Source: Herpetosiphonaceae bacterium (GTDB lineage: Bacteria > Chloroflexota > Chloroflexia > Chloroflexales > Kallotenuaceae). Taken from it: a stretch of DNA of 64,000 nt. The stretch spans positions 1 to 64,000 of the forward strand of contig DASUTC010000279.1 in the NCBI GenBank assembly GCA_036374795.1, given 5' to 3'. The notes beneath the pieces are model-generated. The model saw only the letters and a program-made list of their open reading frames with translations. It made no database searches and was not told the origin of the DNA. Below, in pieces: positions 17,447 through 25,646 of this stretch (position 1 is the first letter of the stretch; every line of letters begins with the position of its first letter). The position numbers were made by a program, and so were the translations under genes.

Positions 17447-17483
17447 TCTCGTTTACTTTATAGCTTTGTGATAATGAATATCA
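17437..17483. promoter_or_regulatory. Divergent Fur-box region
   Basis: TGATAATGAATATCA (17469-17483) matches the 7-1-7 Fur consensus TGATAATNATTATCA at 13 of 14 defined positions. TGATAATCATTCTCG (17437-17451) matches at 12 of 14 and overlaps the cupin start. Both lie between cupin and the Fe(III)-binding protein gene. Confidence 0.7.
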
Positions 17484-17493
17484 CAAACATAAC

Positions 17494-17522
17494 TTGACAA
17501 TAGTTTACACCTGCTATATCCT
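17494..17522 (+). promoter_or_regulatory. Promoter of the Fe(III) ABC importer genes
   Basis: TTGACA (17494-17499) with TATCCT 17 bp away (17517-17522), or an extended TGC-TATATC at 15 bp. It starts 10 bp after the Fur box, so Fur binding would block polymerase. Confidence 0.65.
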
Positions 17523-17582
17523 ATGCTGCGCAGATAAGAACAGCCAGACTGTTCCGTATTGTAACAGGAGGACCAAATAGAT

Positions 17583-18734
17583 ATGTTCGCTCACACCATC
17601 CGCCGCTTCATGCCGGTATTACTGACTATCGTTATCCTTGCCGCCTGTGGCTCTCCCGCAGGAGAGACGGGCGGCACATCCGGCAATCAGGCAAGCAGCG
17701 CGCCCGCCGCATCGACAGCGGCATCACCCACCACAGAATCCTCGCCTGCCGCGTCGGTTGAGGCCAGCGCCGCAGCATCGCCTGAGGCAGCCAGCGCCGC
17801 ATCGGGCGGCGAGCTGACGATCTACTCCGGGCGCAACGAAGAGCTGATCGGCGCGCTGATCAAGCAGTACGAGGCGCAGAGTGGCGCGAAGGTCAACGTG
17901 AAGTACGGCGACACCGCCGAGCTAGCCGCGACGATCCTCGAAGAGGGCGAGAACAGCCCCGCAGATGTCTTCTTTGCCCAAGATGCCGGTGCGCTCGGCG
18001 CGCTGGCGAAAGAAGATCGGCTGGCGACGCTGCCCGACGAGCTGCTCAATCAGGTCAACGAGCGCTTCCGCTCGCCTGAGGGCGAATGGGTCGGCGTTTC
18101 TGGCCGCGCGCGTGTGGTCGTCTTCAACACCAAGACGCTGACCGAAACCGATCTGCCTGAAACGATCTTCGGCTTTACCGATCCCAAGTGGAAGGGCCGA
18201 CTGGGCTGGGCACCGACCAATGGCTCGTTCCAGGCGTTTGTCACGGCGCTGCGCACGCTGCAAGGCGAGGACAAAGCGCGCGAGTGGCTCGAAGGCATCA
18301 AAGCGAATGAGCCGAAGGTCTACGACAATAACACGGCGGTGGTTAAAGCGGTGGGTGCTGGCGAGATCGACGCGGGCTTCGTCAACCACTACTACCTGTT
18401 CCGCCAGATCAAGGAGCAGGGCGAGGGCTTTGCCGCGCGCAACTACTTCTTGAAGAACGGCGATCCGGGCGCGCTGGTCAATGTTGCGGGCGCGGGCGTG
18501 CTCAAGCGCTCCAAGAACGCGGCGGCGGGCGAGAAGTTTATCAGCTTCCTGCTCAGCGCAGAGGCGCAGCAGTACTTCTCGGCGCAAACCTACGAGTATC
18601 CGCTGATCGAGGGCGTCGAGCCAAGCGCATCGCTGCCGCCGCTCAGCACGATCCAGACGCCGCAGCTTGACCTGAGCAAGCTCGAAGATTTGCAGGGCAC
18701 ATTGAAGTTACTGCAAGATGTCGGTATCCTTTAA
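17583..18734 (+). CDS. fbpA: Fe(III) ABC transporter substrate-binding lipoprotein
   Basis: 383 aa. The signal peptide ends in lipobox LAAC, followed by a Ser/Ala/Glu-rich linker to about residue 75. The ferric-binding fold starts at ELTIYSGRNEELIGALIKQY. Iron-site features of the FbpA/FutA class are visible: FAQDAGALGAL, GRARVVVFNT, and the tandem tyrosines in FVNHYYLFRQ. It captures Fe3+ outside the membrane for the permease encoded 3 nt downstream. AGGAGGA lies 10 nt before the ATG. The upstream promoter overlaps a Fur-box region, so iron starvation should induce it. Confidence 0.9.
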   Translation: MFAHTIRRFMPVLLTIVILAACGSPAGETGGTSGNQASSAPAASTAASPTTESSPAASVEASAAASPEAASAASGGELTIYSGRNEELIGALIKQYEAQSGAKVNVKYGDTAELAATILEEGENSPADVFFAQDAGALGALAKEDRLATLPDELLNQVNERFRSPEGEWVGVSGRARVVVFNTKTLTETDLPETIFGFTDPKWKGRLGWAPTNGSFQAFVTALRTLQGEDKAREWLEGIKANEPKVYDNNTAVVKAVGAGEIDAGFVNHYYLFRQIKEQGEGFAARNYFLKNGDPGALVNVAGAGVLKRSKNAAAGEKFISFLLSAEAQQYFSAQTYEYPLIEGVEPSASLPPLSTIQTPQLDLSKLEDLQGTLKLLQDVGIL

Positions 18735-18737
18735 GCA

Positions 18738-20384
18738 ATGAGCCTGTCACAAACGACAATTCTTCGACATCGTTCGGATCATACCCAGGGAGTGCGCGGC
18801 AAGCCGCGACACTCCCTTCGGCCACCTAAAACGCTCCTGATCGCGGCCAGCGTGGTCGTTGCGGCGATGCTGCTGCCGATCGTGTATCTGCTGCTGCGCA
18901 CGCTGACCGCCGACAGCGACGTGCTCCAGCAGGTGCTTCGCCCGCGCACGCTCTCGGTCTTTGCCAGCTCTGCCTGGCTGGCGCTGAGTGTCACGGGCGC
19001 AGGTATCGCGCTGGGCGTGCCGCTGGCCTGGCTGACCGTCGCGACCGATCTGCCGGGTCGGCGCGTGTTTGCCGTGCTGATCGCGCTGCCGCTGGTGATT
19101 CCAACCTACATCGGCGGCTATGCGATCGTGAGCGCGCTGGGGCCGCGCGGCGCGCTGCAAGATCTGCTCGGCCATATCTTCGGCGTGGAGCGGCTGCCGG
19201 AGCTGTACGGCTTTTGGGGCGCGTGGCTGGCGCTGACGCTCTTCACCTATCCCTACGTGGTGCTGAGCGTGCAAAGCAGGCTGCGCAGCATCGATCCGGC
19301 GCTGGAAGAGGCGGCGCGCAGCTTGGGCTACGGCCCGTGGTACACCTTCTGGCGAATCACGCTACCGCAGCTTCGACCGGCGATTGCAGCAGGCGGCCTC
19401 CTCGTGGCGCTCTACACGCTCAGCGACTTTGGCGCTGTCTCGCTGCTGCAATTCAACTCATTCAGCCGCGCGATCTACGTCCAGTACCGCAGCGCCTTCG
19501 ACCGCGACTATGCCGCCGCGCTCGCGCTGCTGCTGGTGGTGCTGACCTCGGCGCTGCTTGGCGGCGAGATCTGGACGCGCGGACGAGTGCGCTATCATCG
19601 CAGCACGGCGGGCGCGGTGCGAGCGCGACGCCGGGTAGCGCTCGGCGTCTGGCGCTGGCCTGCCGTCGCGCTCTGTAGCTTGGTCGTCGGCCTCGCGCTG
19701 ATTATGCCGGTCGGCGTGGTCATCTTCTGGCTGGTGCGTGGCCTGCAAGCGGGCGAGCCGCTGCGCCTGGTCTGGTCCGCCGCCTGGAACTCGATGTATA
19801 GCTCGGCGCTGGCAGCGGTGCTGGCGGTATTTGCCGCGCTGCCGGTAGCGATCCTGACTGTGCGCTTCCGCAGCCGGTTGAGCAGCGCGTTCGAGGGCAT
19901 TGCCTACGCCGGCTACTCGCTGCCAGGCATCGTGATCGCGCTGGCGCTCGTCCGCTTCGCCTCACAGTACACGCCGCTGCTGTACCAGACGCTCACGCTG
20001 ATGATCGTCGCGTATGTGATGCGCTTCCTGCCCCAGGCGCTCGGCACGATCCGCTCGACGCTGCTCGGCGTCAGCCCGAATGTCGAAGAAGCCGCGCGCA
20101 GCCTGGGCCACTCGCCGCTGCATGTGACGCTGCGGGTGACGCTGCCGCTGATCCGTTCGGGATTGCTCAGCGGCGCGGCGCTGGTCTTTCTGACGACCAT
20201 GAAAGAGCTGCCGGTCACGCTGCTGCTCGGCCCGATCGGCTTCAAAACGCTGGCGACCGCCACCTGGACGGCGACCGCCGAAGGCTTTTTTGCCCGCGCC
20301 GCCGCTCCGGCCCTGCTGATCATCGTGATGTCCGCGCTGTCGATGGTGCTGATTCTGCGCCATACCTGGAACGACGCGCGCTAG
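18738..20384 (+). CDS. fbpB: Fe(III) ABC transporter permease (fused double domain)
   Basis: 548 aa with about 12 membrane helices, arranged as two BPD_transp_1 halves in one chain, the usual form for ferric permeases (FbpB/SfuB). Each half has an EAA loop contacting the ATPase: EEAARSLGYGPWYTFWRITL in the first and EEAARSLGHSPLHVTLRVTL in the second. It begins 3 nt after the binding-protein stop with no clear ribosome binding site, so it is probably translationally coupled. The ATPase of the system lies 2.6 kb downstream, beyond the FTR1 and ferredoxin genes. Confidence 0.92.
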   Translation: MSLSQTTILRHRSDHTQGVRGKPRHSLRPPKTLLIAASVVVAAMLLPIVYLLLRTLTADSDVLQQVLRPRTLSVFASSAWLALSVTGAGIALGVPLAWLTVATDLPGRRVFAVLIALPLVIPTYIGGYAIVSALGPRGALQDLLGHIFGVERLPELYGFWGAWLALTLFTYPYVVLSVQSRLRSIDPALEEAARSLGYGPWYTFWRITLPQLRPAIAAGGLLVALYTLSDFGAVSLLQFNSFSRAIYVQYRSAFDRDYAAALALLLVVLTSALLGGEIWTRGRVRYHRSTAGAVRARRRVALGVWRWPAVALCSLVVGLALIMPVGVVIFWLVRGLQAGEPLRLVWSAAWNSMYSSALAAVLAVFAALPVAILTVRFRSRLSSAFEGIAYAGYSLPGIVIALALVRFASQYTPLLYQTLTLMIVAYVMRFLPQALGTIRSTLLGVSPNVEEAARSLGHSPLHVTLRVTLPLIRSGLLSGAALVFLTTMKELPVTLLLGPIGFKTLATATWTATAEGFFARAAAPALLIIVMSALSMVLILRHTWNDAR

Positions 20385-20525
20385 TCGTGGCCCTATTCGG
20401 CTGCATGGGCCATACGCTGGCTTGCCCAGTTATTGCTTAACCCCAAATAGTCCCACTTCGCTGCCCCAATACCAGCGTCAGCCGCGATAGCCGTGCCTCC
20501 GATCCGGCTTTGTGAAATTCAACTC

Positions 20526-20554
20526 TTGACAATGATTGGATTAATCCCTATACT
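20526..20554 (+). promoter_or_regulatory. Promoter of the FTR1 permease gene
   Basis: TTGACA (20526-20531), exactly 17 bp, TATACT (20549-20554). The predicted leader of about 120 nt contains the Fur box. Confidence 0.7.
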
Positions 20555-20621
20555 CTCTACGGACTTAAATTAGCAGTTATAGAGCATTCTAAAGCATCAA
20601 AATGATTCTCTTTATTGGTAT

Positions 20622-20636
20622 TGGTAATCATTATCA
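20622..20636. promoter_or_regulatory. Near-perfect Fur box before the FTR1 gene
   Basis: TGGTAATCATTATCA matches the 7-1-7 consensus TGATAATNATTATCA at 13 of 14 defined positions. It lies 47 bp before the chosen start codon and downstream of the promoter, where bound Fur would act as a roadblock or cover a second promoter. Confidence 0.75.
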
Positions 20637-20682
20637 TTCTCAAACAAGTGTAAGCATTTTCTCATCAGGGGCACGTCTACGC

Positions 20683-22197
20683 ATGCCCTGCATGCTGCGC
20701 GCCATATTGGTGATCTGCGCCGTGCTGCTCATGCCGCGCGTAGCCGCCGCGCACGAGGGCACCGGCAATCCGCATCAGGATCTCTACGTCGTCAACAACC
20801 ATGTCGAGAACGCGATTGCCGCTCTTCGGTCGGGCGATGCCGAGCAGGCGCGCGCCGAGTACGCCCGTTTCGATGACGAGTGGTTCGAGATCGAGGACGG
20901 CATCCGCGATCTTTCCCGGCAGAGCTACCGCGACATCGAAGACGCCATGAGTGATGTCAGATTCGCGCTCAACCAGCAGCCGGTCGATCCCCTCAAGGCG
21001 CAGGCCGCGCTCGAAGCCTTAGTCGCCGCCAATGATGCCTTCATCGATACGGCGGGCACGGCGATCACCTCCGGCGGCCAGGATGCGGCTCCGTCGACGC
21101 TCACACTTGGCGGCGTGCTGCCGAAGCTCGACGAAGCGCTTGAGGCCCTTGCGCGGGGCGATCTGGCGTATGCGAGCGCCGAAGTCGAAGAGTTCCGCGC
21201 GCTCTGGCCCGATGTCGAGGGCGTGGTCGCGGCGAACGATGGCGCGGTCTACCGCCGGGCCGAGGAGCTACAAGCGCAGGCTTCGGCGGAACTCAAGGCA
21301 GGCGCGGCGCAGCAGGCCGTGGCGACGCTGACCGAGCTAAAAACCGCGCTCCAGCCCTTCGCCCAGGCGACGCTGACCTATGGCATGTTCGACGCGACCA
21401 GCATTTTGCTGCGCGAAGGGCTTGAGGCCCTGCTGATCATCGCGGCGCTGCTGGCATTCCTGCAAAAATCGGGCAACGCCGACAAACGCCGCTGGATCTG
21501 GATCGGCGGCGCCGCAGGCGTGATCGCCAGCCTCCTCGCAGCCATCGCGATCCAGCAGCTTTTCAGCTCGTTGATCACCGGCGCGAATCGCGAGCTGATC
21601 GAGGGCATCACCGGGCTGGTGGCGGCGGCGCTGCTTTTCTACGTCTCGTACTGGCTCCACTCCAAGACGCATCTCGGCGGCTGGCAGCGCTACATCAAGG
21701 ACAAGACCAGCGCCGCGCTCGCGACCGGCAGCCTTTTCTCGCTGGCGTCGCTGGCCTTTCTCTCGGTCTTCCGCGAAGGAGCCGAAACCGCGCTGTTTTA
21801 TATCGGCATTGCTCCGGCGATTGCGCTGCGGGATCTGCTGCTCGGCCTCGGCCTCGGCACGGCGATCCTGATCGTCATCGGCGTCGTGATGATCGGCCTG
21901 GGCAAGCATCTGCCGCTCAAGCTGTTCTTCCAGATCACCAGCGTGCTGATCTGGTACCTGGGCTTTAAGTTCATCGGCTCAGGCATTCGCGCCTTGCAGA
22001 TCGCGCGGGTGGTGCCGGAGACGACCGCATCCTGGCTGCCGAGCTCGGAGGTGCTCGGTCTGTATCCCACCTGGGAGACGACCCTGCCACAGATGGCGCT
22101 GGTGGCCCTGGCGATCGGCGTTGTGCTCTGGATGCGCTCGCTCGTGAGGGAGGCCGATCGGCTCAACGTACCAGCTAAGACCTCAAGGAACCTGTAA
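20683..22197 (+). CDS. FTR1-family iron permease with N-terminal extracytoplasmic domain
   Basis: 504 aa. The signal peptide MPCMLRAILV... ends near AAAHEG. A periplasm-facing helical domain of about 220 residues follows (NHVENAIAALRSGD and related alpha-helical repeats), then seven membrane helices. Two REXXE motifs mark the iron path of FTR1/EfeU proteins: REGLE at about 244 and REGAE at about 362. It would import iron across the membrane, possibly after oxidation by a partner not seen here. The start is set at 20683; an in-frame ATG at 20602 would place the Fur box inside the gene and spoil the signal peptide. Confidence 0.9.
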   Translation: MPCMLRAILVICAVLLMPRVAAAHEGTGNPHQDLYVVNNHVENAIAALRSGDAEQARAEYARFDDEWFEIEDGIRDLSRQSYRDIEDAMSDVRFALNQQPVDPLKAQAALEALVAANDAFIDTAGTAITSGGQDAAPSTLTLGGVLPKLDEALEALARGDLAYASAEVEEFRALWPDVEGVVAANDGAVYRRAEELQAQASAELKAGAAQQAVATLTELKTALQPFAQATLTYGMFDATSILLREGLEALLIIAALLAFLQKSGNADKRRWIWIGGAAGVIASLLAAIAIQQLFSSLITGANRELIEGITGLVAAALLFYVSYWLHSKTHLGGWQRYIKDKTSAALATGSLFSLASLAFLSVFREGAETALFYIGIAPAIALRDLLLGLGLGTAILIVIGVVMIGLGKHLPLKLFFQITSVLIWYLGFKFIGSGIRALQIARVVPETTASWLPSSEVLGLYPTWETTLPQMALVALAIGVVLWMRSLVREADRLNVPAKTSRNL

Positions 22198-22202
22198 GAT
22201 CT

Positions 22203-22373
22203 ATGCGACTTCGACGATCCATACTCATGCTCGTCCTGACCCTGCCCGCTGCGCAGCAGGTGGATCAGGCGCTCGACACACTGCTCGCTTCGGCTTTCAA
22301 AACATATGTCAAAGCGAAGACGAGCACTGCGAGCGCAGATCGAGGCGTTCGTCAAAATACTCAAGTAGCTTAG
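22203..22373 (+). CDS. Possible 56-aa small protein after the FTR1 gene
   Basis: The frame opens 5 nt after the FTR1 stop, with AAGGA about 15 nt upstream inside the FTR1 coding end. The start MRLRRSILMLVLTLPAA looks like a signal peptide, but what follows (QQVDQALDTLLASAFK) is short and unlike any family I know. It may be a genuine short exported peptide, or the remnant of a longer exported protein deleted between FTR1 and the ferredoxin gene. Confidence 0.3.
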   Translation: MRLRRSILMLVLTLPAAQQVDQALDTLLASAFKTYVKAKTSTASADRGVRQNTQVA

Positions 22374-22418
22374 CTGGCCGGGCCAGGAGTCGTTTCTGGC
22401 CCGCCCTCAGGAAGGATC

Positions 22419-22910
22419 ATGGGCAAGAAGGAGAAGAAGCTCAAAAAGGCCAGGGCGTCGCTCGCTGCTGTTGCCGAGGCTGCACCCAAGCCGAAGAAGC
22501 TTGAGGGCAGCGATAAGAAGCTCAAAAACACCGTGCGCACGTATGTGCAGCATATTCTGGTCTGCACCGACTCGAAGAGCAAGGCGTGTAAAAAGGGCGG
22601 CCCCGACGTGCTCAAGGCGTTTGAAAAAGCGATCAAGGCGCGCAAGCTTGGCAGGCAGGTGATAGTGACGGAGATCGGGCATGTCGGCGGCTGTAGCCTG
22701 GGTCCCAATGTGATCGTTTATCCTGAGGGCGTCTGGTACGGTCGCGTCGAGCCCGAAGATGTCGACGAGATTATCGAGGAGCATATTCTCGAAGGCCGCG
22801 TTGTGCCGCGGCTGCTGCGCGGTCAGCGCATGGACGATCCCTGCGGCGGCTGCATCCTGACGAAGCCGCTGGTCGTCGCGGCCCAGCAGGCGAACGAAGC
22901 GCTGAATTAG
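22419..22910 (+). CDS. Thioredoxin-like [2Fe-2S] ferredoxin with a His in place of one Cys
   Basis: 163 aa. A Lys-rich N-terminal 40 residues is followed by a thioredoxin-like ferredoxin domain: ILVCTDSKSKACKKGG (Cys49, Cys57), then GHVGGCSLGPNVIVYPEGVW. In the family the second pair is C-x3-C-x2-GP; here the first of these is His88 and only Cys92 remains. Two additional cysteines occur near the C-terminus (DDPCGGC, 142 and 145). The cluster may therefore be His-ligated or use the extra cysteines. It sits between FTR1 and the Fe ABC ATPase and could reduce iron during uptake; that role is inference. Confidence 0.85.
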   Translation: MGKKEKKLKKARASLAAVAEAAPKPKKLEGSDKKLKNTVRTYVQHILVCTDSKSKACKKGGPDVLKAFEKAIKARKLGRQVIVTEIGHVGGCSLGPNVIVYPEGVWYGRVEPEDVDEIIEEHILEGRVVPRLLRGQRMDDPCGGCILTKPLVVAAQQANEALN

Positions 22911-22965
22911 CGCGATCCGGCGGCGTAGCGCGGGCATCTTCGCTATCGCAGCCAGCGGTATCCGG

Positions 22966-24015
22966 GTGACTATGGCGATTATTCAGCTCGATCAGATCAG
23001 CAAACACTACGATACACAGGCGCATCCCGCCGTCGATAACCTTTCGCTGAAGGTTGGCGACGGCGAATTGCTTGTGCTGCTCGGACCTTCCGGCTGCGGC
23101 AAGACGACGACGCTGCGGATGATCGCGGGCTTCGAGCGGCCTGAGCGCGGAACGATCCGCATCGGCGATGAGCTGGTCGCTGGTGAGCGGGCCTGGGTGC
23201 CGCCGGAGCGCCGAGGTGTCGGGATCGTGTTCCAAGATTACGCGCTCTTTCCGCATCTGACCGTCGCGCAAAACGTCGCGTTCGGCGTGCTGCGGCTCAG
23301 CCGACGCGAGCGCGAGCAGCGGGTCGCGTCGGCGCTGGCAACGGTCGATCTCAGCGAGTACGCGGCGCGGTATCCCCATGAGCTGTCGGGAGGGCAGCAG
23401 CAGCGCGTCGCGCTGGCCCGCGCGATGGCTCCTCAGCCACGGCTGCTGCTGCTGGACGAGCCGTTCTCGAATCTCGATCTGGAGCTACGAGTAGCGCTGC
23501 GCTACGAGGTCCGCGCGATTGTGCGCCGCGCAGGGATCACTACGGTGCTCGTGACTCACGATCAGAGCGAAGCCTTTGCCCTCGCCGATCGCATCGCCGT
23601 GATGCACCGGGGGCGGCTGCACCAGCTTGCCGATCCCGAAACGCTCTATCGCCGCCCGGCCAGCCGCTTTGTCGCCGGTTTTGTGGGCCGCGCCCAATTC
23701 TTGAGCGGCAGCGTCGACGACGATCATGTCACAACCGAGCTTGGCACGTTTCGGCTCCACAGAGCTATGCCGCAGGGAGCCGCCGCCGATGTGTTGCTGC
23801 GTCCTGATGATCTGCATATCTACCCCGATCGCGATGGCAGCGGCCTGGTGGTCGGGCGTGAGTTCGGCGGCGCGACCGTGCGCTACGCGGTGCGGCTGCC
23901 ATCGTCGCGCATTATCGACGTGATCCAGCCCTCGGTTCATCTGGTGCCGCTCGATAGCGCGGTTCGCATTGAGGTGCTGCCGCGCGAGCCGGTGGTCTTT
24001 CCGGCGCAGGAGTAG
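22966..24015 (+). CDS. fbpC: Fe(III) ABC transporter ATP-binding protein
   Basis: 349 aa. Walker A GPSGCGKTT at 40-48, Q-loop FQDYALFPHLTV, signature LSGGQQQRVALARA, Walker B LLLLDEPFSNLD and switch His in VTHDQSEA. A C-terminal TOBE-like regulatory domain follows (about 245-345). The length and TOBE domain fit FbpC/PotA-type importers, and location makes it the energy subunit of the ferric system at 17583-20384. GTG at 22966 and ATG at 22972 are both possible starts; neither has a clear ribosome binding site. Confidence 0.9.
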   Translation: MTMAIIQLDQISKHYDTQAHPAVDNLSLKVGDGELLVLLGPSGCGKTTTLRMIAGFERPERGTIRIGDELVAGERAWVPPERRGVGIVFQDYALFPHLTVAQNVAFGVLRLSRREREQRVASALATVDLSEYAARYPHELSGGQQQRVALARAMAPQPRLLLLDEPFSNLDLELRVALRYEVRAIVRRAGITTVLVTHDQSEAFALADRIAVMHRGRLHQLADPETLYRRPASRFVAGFVGRAQFLSGSVDDDHVTTELGTFRLHRAMPQGAAADVLLRPDDLHIYPDRDGSGLVVGREFGGATVRYAVRLPSSRIIDVIQPSVHLVPLDSAVRIEVLPREPVVFPAQE

Positions 24016-24016
24016 C

Positions 24017-24062
24017 GCGCCGTCAGGCTGGGGTTTTCTCCAAACATTCCCTGCTCTGATGA
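24017..24062 (+). repeat. GC-rich post-stop element, copy 5
   Basis: GCGCCGTCAGGCTGGGG then TCTCCAAACATTCCC and CTCTGATG, starting 1 nt after the fbpC stop. The right half matches the copies at 49266 and 40505. Confidence 0.55.
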
Positions 24063-24074
24063 GGAGCGGGCAGC

Positions 24075-24102
24075 AAAAAAGGAGAGCCCGAAAGCTCTCC
24101 TT
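24075..24102 (-). terminator. Terminator of the two small minus-strand genes
   Basis: The 9-bp stem AAGGAGAGC/GCTCTCCTT with a 6-nt loop is followed on the minus strand by TTTTTTGC. Confidence 0.85.
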
Positions 24103-24130
24103 GAGGCACGGCCGGTAGCTATGACGGCTG

Positions 24131-24352
24131 CTACGCGGCTTCTTCAAATCCTACGTAAAACGTAGATGGGCGGATGTAGGAGATGGGACGAAGCTGCACA
24201 TCCGCAACGCCCTCGGTACGATCCTGCTCGTTGATCAGCACAATATTCGGATGCCTGCGGAAGCGTCGCTCGTAGGCGGCGACGGCCTCCTGAATTTTAA
24301 GACCCGTCTCTTTCTTCCGGTCGTCGTCAAACCACGCTAAGTAAAAGTCCAT
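24131..24352 (-). CDS. Small protein of unknown function
   Basis: 73 aa, starting MDFYLAWFDDDRKKETGLKI, with a helical central part (EAVAAYERRFRRHPNIVLIN) and a beta-like end. No family recognised. Its ATG lies inside the last 16 nt of the upstream gene, so the pair is translationally coupled and probably works together. A good terminator follows. Confidence 0.65.
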   Translation of the reverse strand: MDFYLAWFDDDRKKETGLKIQEAVAAYERRFRRHPNIVLINEQDRTEGVADVQLRPISYIRPSTFYVGFEEAA

Positions 24353-24636
24353 CTCAACGTTCCCTTCTCTAAAGCTCTGCTACGACGTAGACGCTCCACC
24401 ACCGACCCGGTCTGCCTGAGATACCATGTATTGAGGATCACATCGTGGAATAGATCGCAGACCGCGCCATCTTGACAGCGTACGCGAAAATAATGCCCCG
24501 GATGCTTGCCCCAGCTCGCCCCGACACCCCAGGCGCGCTCGACGCGCAGGACTTGCCGGACAACGCCACGATGCAGAAAGCGGTGCGGCAGCCAGTTGAA
24601 GCGCTTTGCTTGCAGCAGGATCGGTTCTTGCCGCAT
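24337..24636 (-). CDS. Small basic protein, DUF6504-like pattern
   Basis: 99 aa. The start at 24636 is fixed by GAGGAGG 4 nt upstream. The pattern FLHRGVVRQVLRVERAW, then YFRVRCQDGAVCDLFHD and TWYLRQ, resembles the DUF6504 layout (W..G..Y.V..V...W, R.R...G...L..D...W.L) known from Gram-positive genomes. It is rich in Arg and Trp. The similarity is by eye and weak. It overlaps the next gene by 16 nt. Confidence 0.55.
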   Translation of the reverse strand: MRQEPILLQAKRFNWLPHRFLHRGVVRQVLRVERAWGVGASWGKHPGHYFRVRCQDGAVCDLFHDVILNTWYLRQTGSVVERLRRSRALEKGTLRWTFT

Positions 24637-24655
24637 ACATCCTCCTCGACTTAAT

Positions 24656-24710
24656 GCGCCGTCAGGGCGGGGCGCCCGGCGGTAGGTGGCCCCCAAAAGA
24701 TTCTCCATCT
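24656..24710 (+). repeat. GC-rich element, copy 6
   Basis: GCGCCGTCAGGGCGGGG followed by GGTGGCCCCCAAAAGATTCT. This copy lies between divergent genes rather than after a stop codon. Confidence 0.45.
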
Positions 24711-24856
24711 TGAGCGGATGCAGGAGATCCCATTCCCGAAAAAGCTCCCTGAGCCGGTATTAACTACCACCATTATATTCGCACAATTGTTCTACGTCAA
24801 GCGGTTGAATCGCCTATCTGCCCGTGGTATCCTATGATCTATCAAGGATTCCTGCT

Positions 24857-25555
24857 ATGCGCGTACAACTGTTTACTCAGATTCAACAGGTCGATCAGCA
24901 ACTCACCAATCTTGCACGTGAGCGCGATGCAGTGCTGGACGAGTTTCGCGAGCGCGATCGTCTCCGCGATCTACGCAATACGCGCCGCGACCTGGCGAGT
25001 AAGCTCAAGGAAGAGCGCGGCCACAGCAGCGATCTACAATGGGAGCTTGACGATGTTGAGCTGCGCCTGCGCACTCTCGACGAGCAGGAGCGCGACGGGC
25101 CGAGCGATCCGCTGGTTGCGCGTGAGCTGGTGATCCTCCGCGAGCGGGCCGCGCAGCTCGAAGAGCATGTGCTGGCACAGCTTGAGCGCATCGCAGAGCT
25201 GGAGCGTCAGCTTAGCGAGGTGGAGCATCAGGTGGAGCAGGCGGCTGTCGCATGGAATGAGCGAGAGGCGCTGCTGCAAACACAGCTCGATCGCCTTGGA
25301 CACGACCTTGAAGCGCTCCAGACTCAGCGCCAGAGTATCGCGGGCCAGCTTCCCGACGGCGCGCTCGATCTGTATGACGATCTCCAGCGCCGCCATCGCG
25401 GCACCGCGCTCGCGCCGATTCGCAACCGGCAGTGTAGCGCCTGCCGGGCACGGCTGCCCGCCGCCGTCTTCGATCTGCTGAGCACTCCCGATCCGCTGGT
25501 CCGCTGCCCGCGCTGTGGCCGAGTCCTATACATCGAGGCCGAAGCATCCGAGTAA
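24857..25555 (+). CDS. Coiled-coil protein with C4 zinc ribbon (COG1579-like)
   Basis: 232 aa. About 150 residues of charged heptad coiled coil (DAVLDEFRERDRLRDLRNTR and similar) lead to a C-terminal zinc ribbon with two CxxC pairs: RQCSACRARLP and VRCPRCGRVLYIE. This architecture is that of a widespread but uncharacterised family of presumed nucleic-acid-binding proteins. The ATG at 24857 has AAGGA 8 nt upstream; a GTG 33 nt earlier is less likely. TATGAT about 20 nt before the ATG could be the -10 box. Bacterial relatives are often near RNase H or DNA metabolism genes; that is not the case here. Confidence 0.85.
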   Translation: MRVQLFTQIQQVDQQLTNLARERDAVLDEFRERDRLRDLRNTRRDLASKLKEERGHSSDLQWELDDVELRLRTLDEQERDGPSDPLVARELVILRERAAQLEEHVLAQLERIAELERQLSEVEHQVEQAAVAWNEREALLQTQLDRLGHDLEALQTQRQSIAGQLPDGALDLYDDLQRRHRGTALAPIRNRQCSACRARLPAAVFDLLSTPDPLVRCPRCGRVLYIEAEASE

Positions 25556-25646
25556 GGTCCGTGGTGTATTTTGCCGTTTTGGTTTAAGATAGCATCCGAG
25601 CCGTCCGGCTCATGCGCTATTGGCACATCTCAACGTTGGAGCTGTC

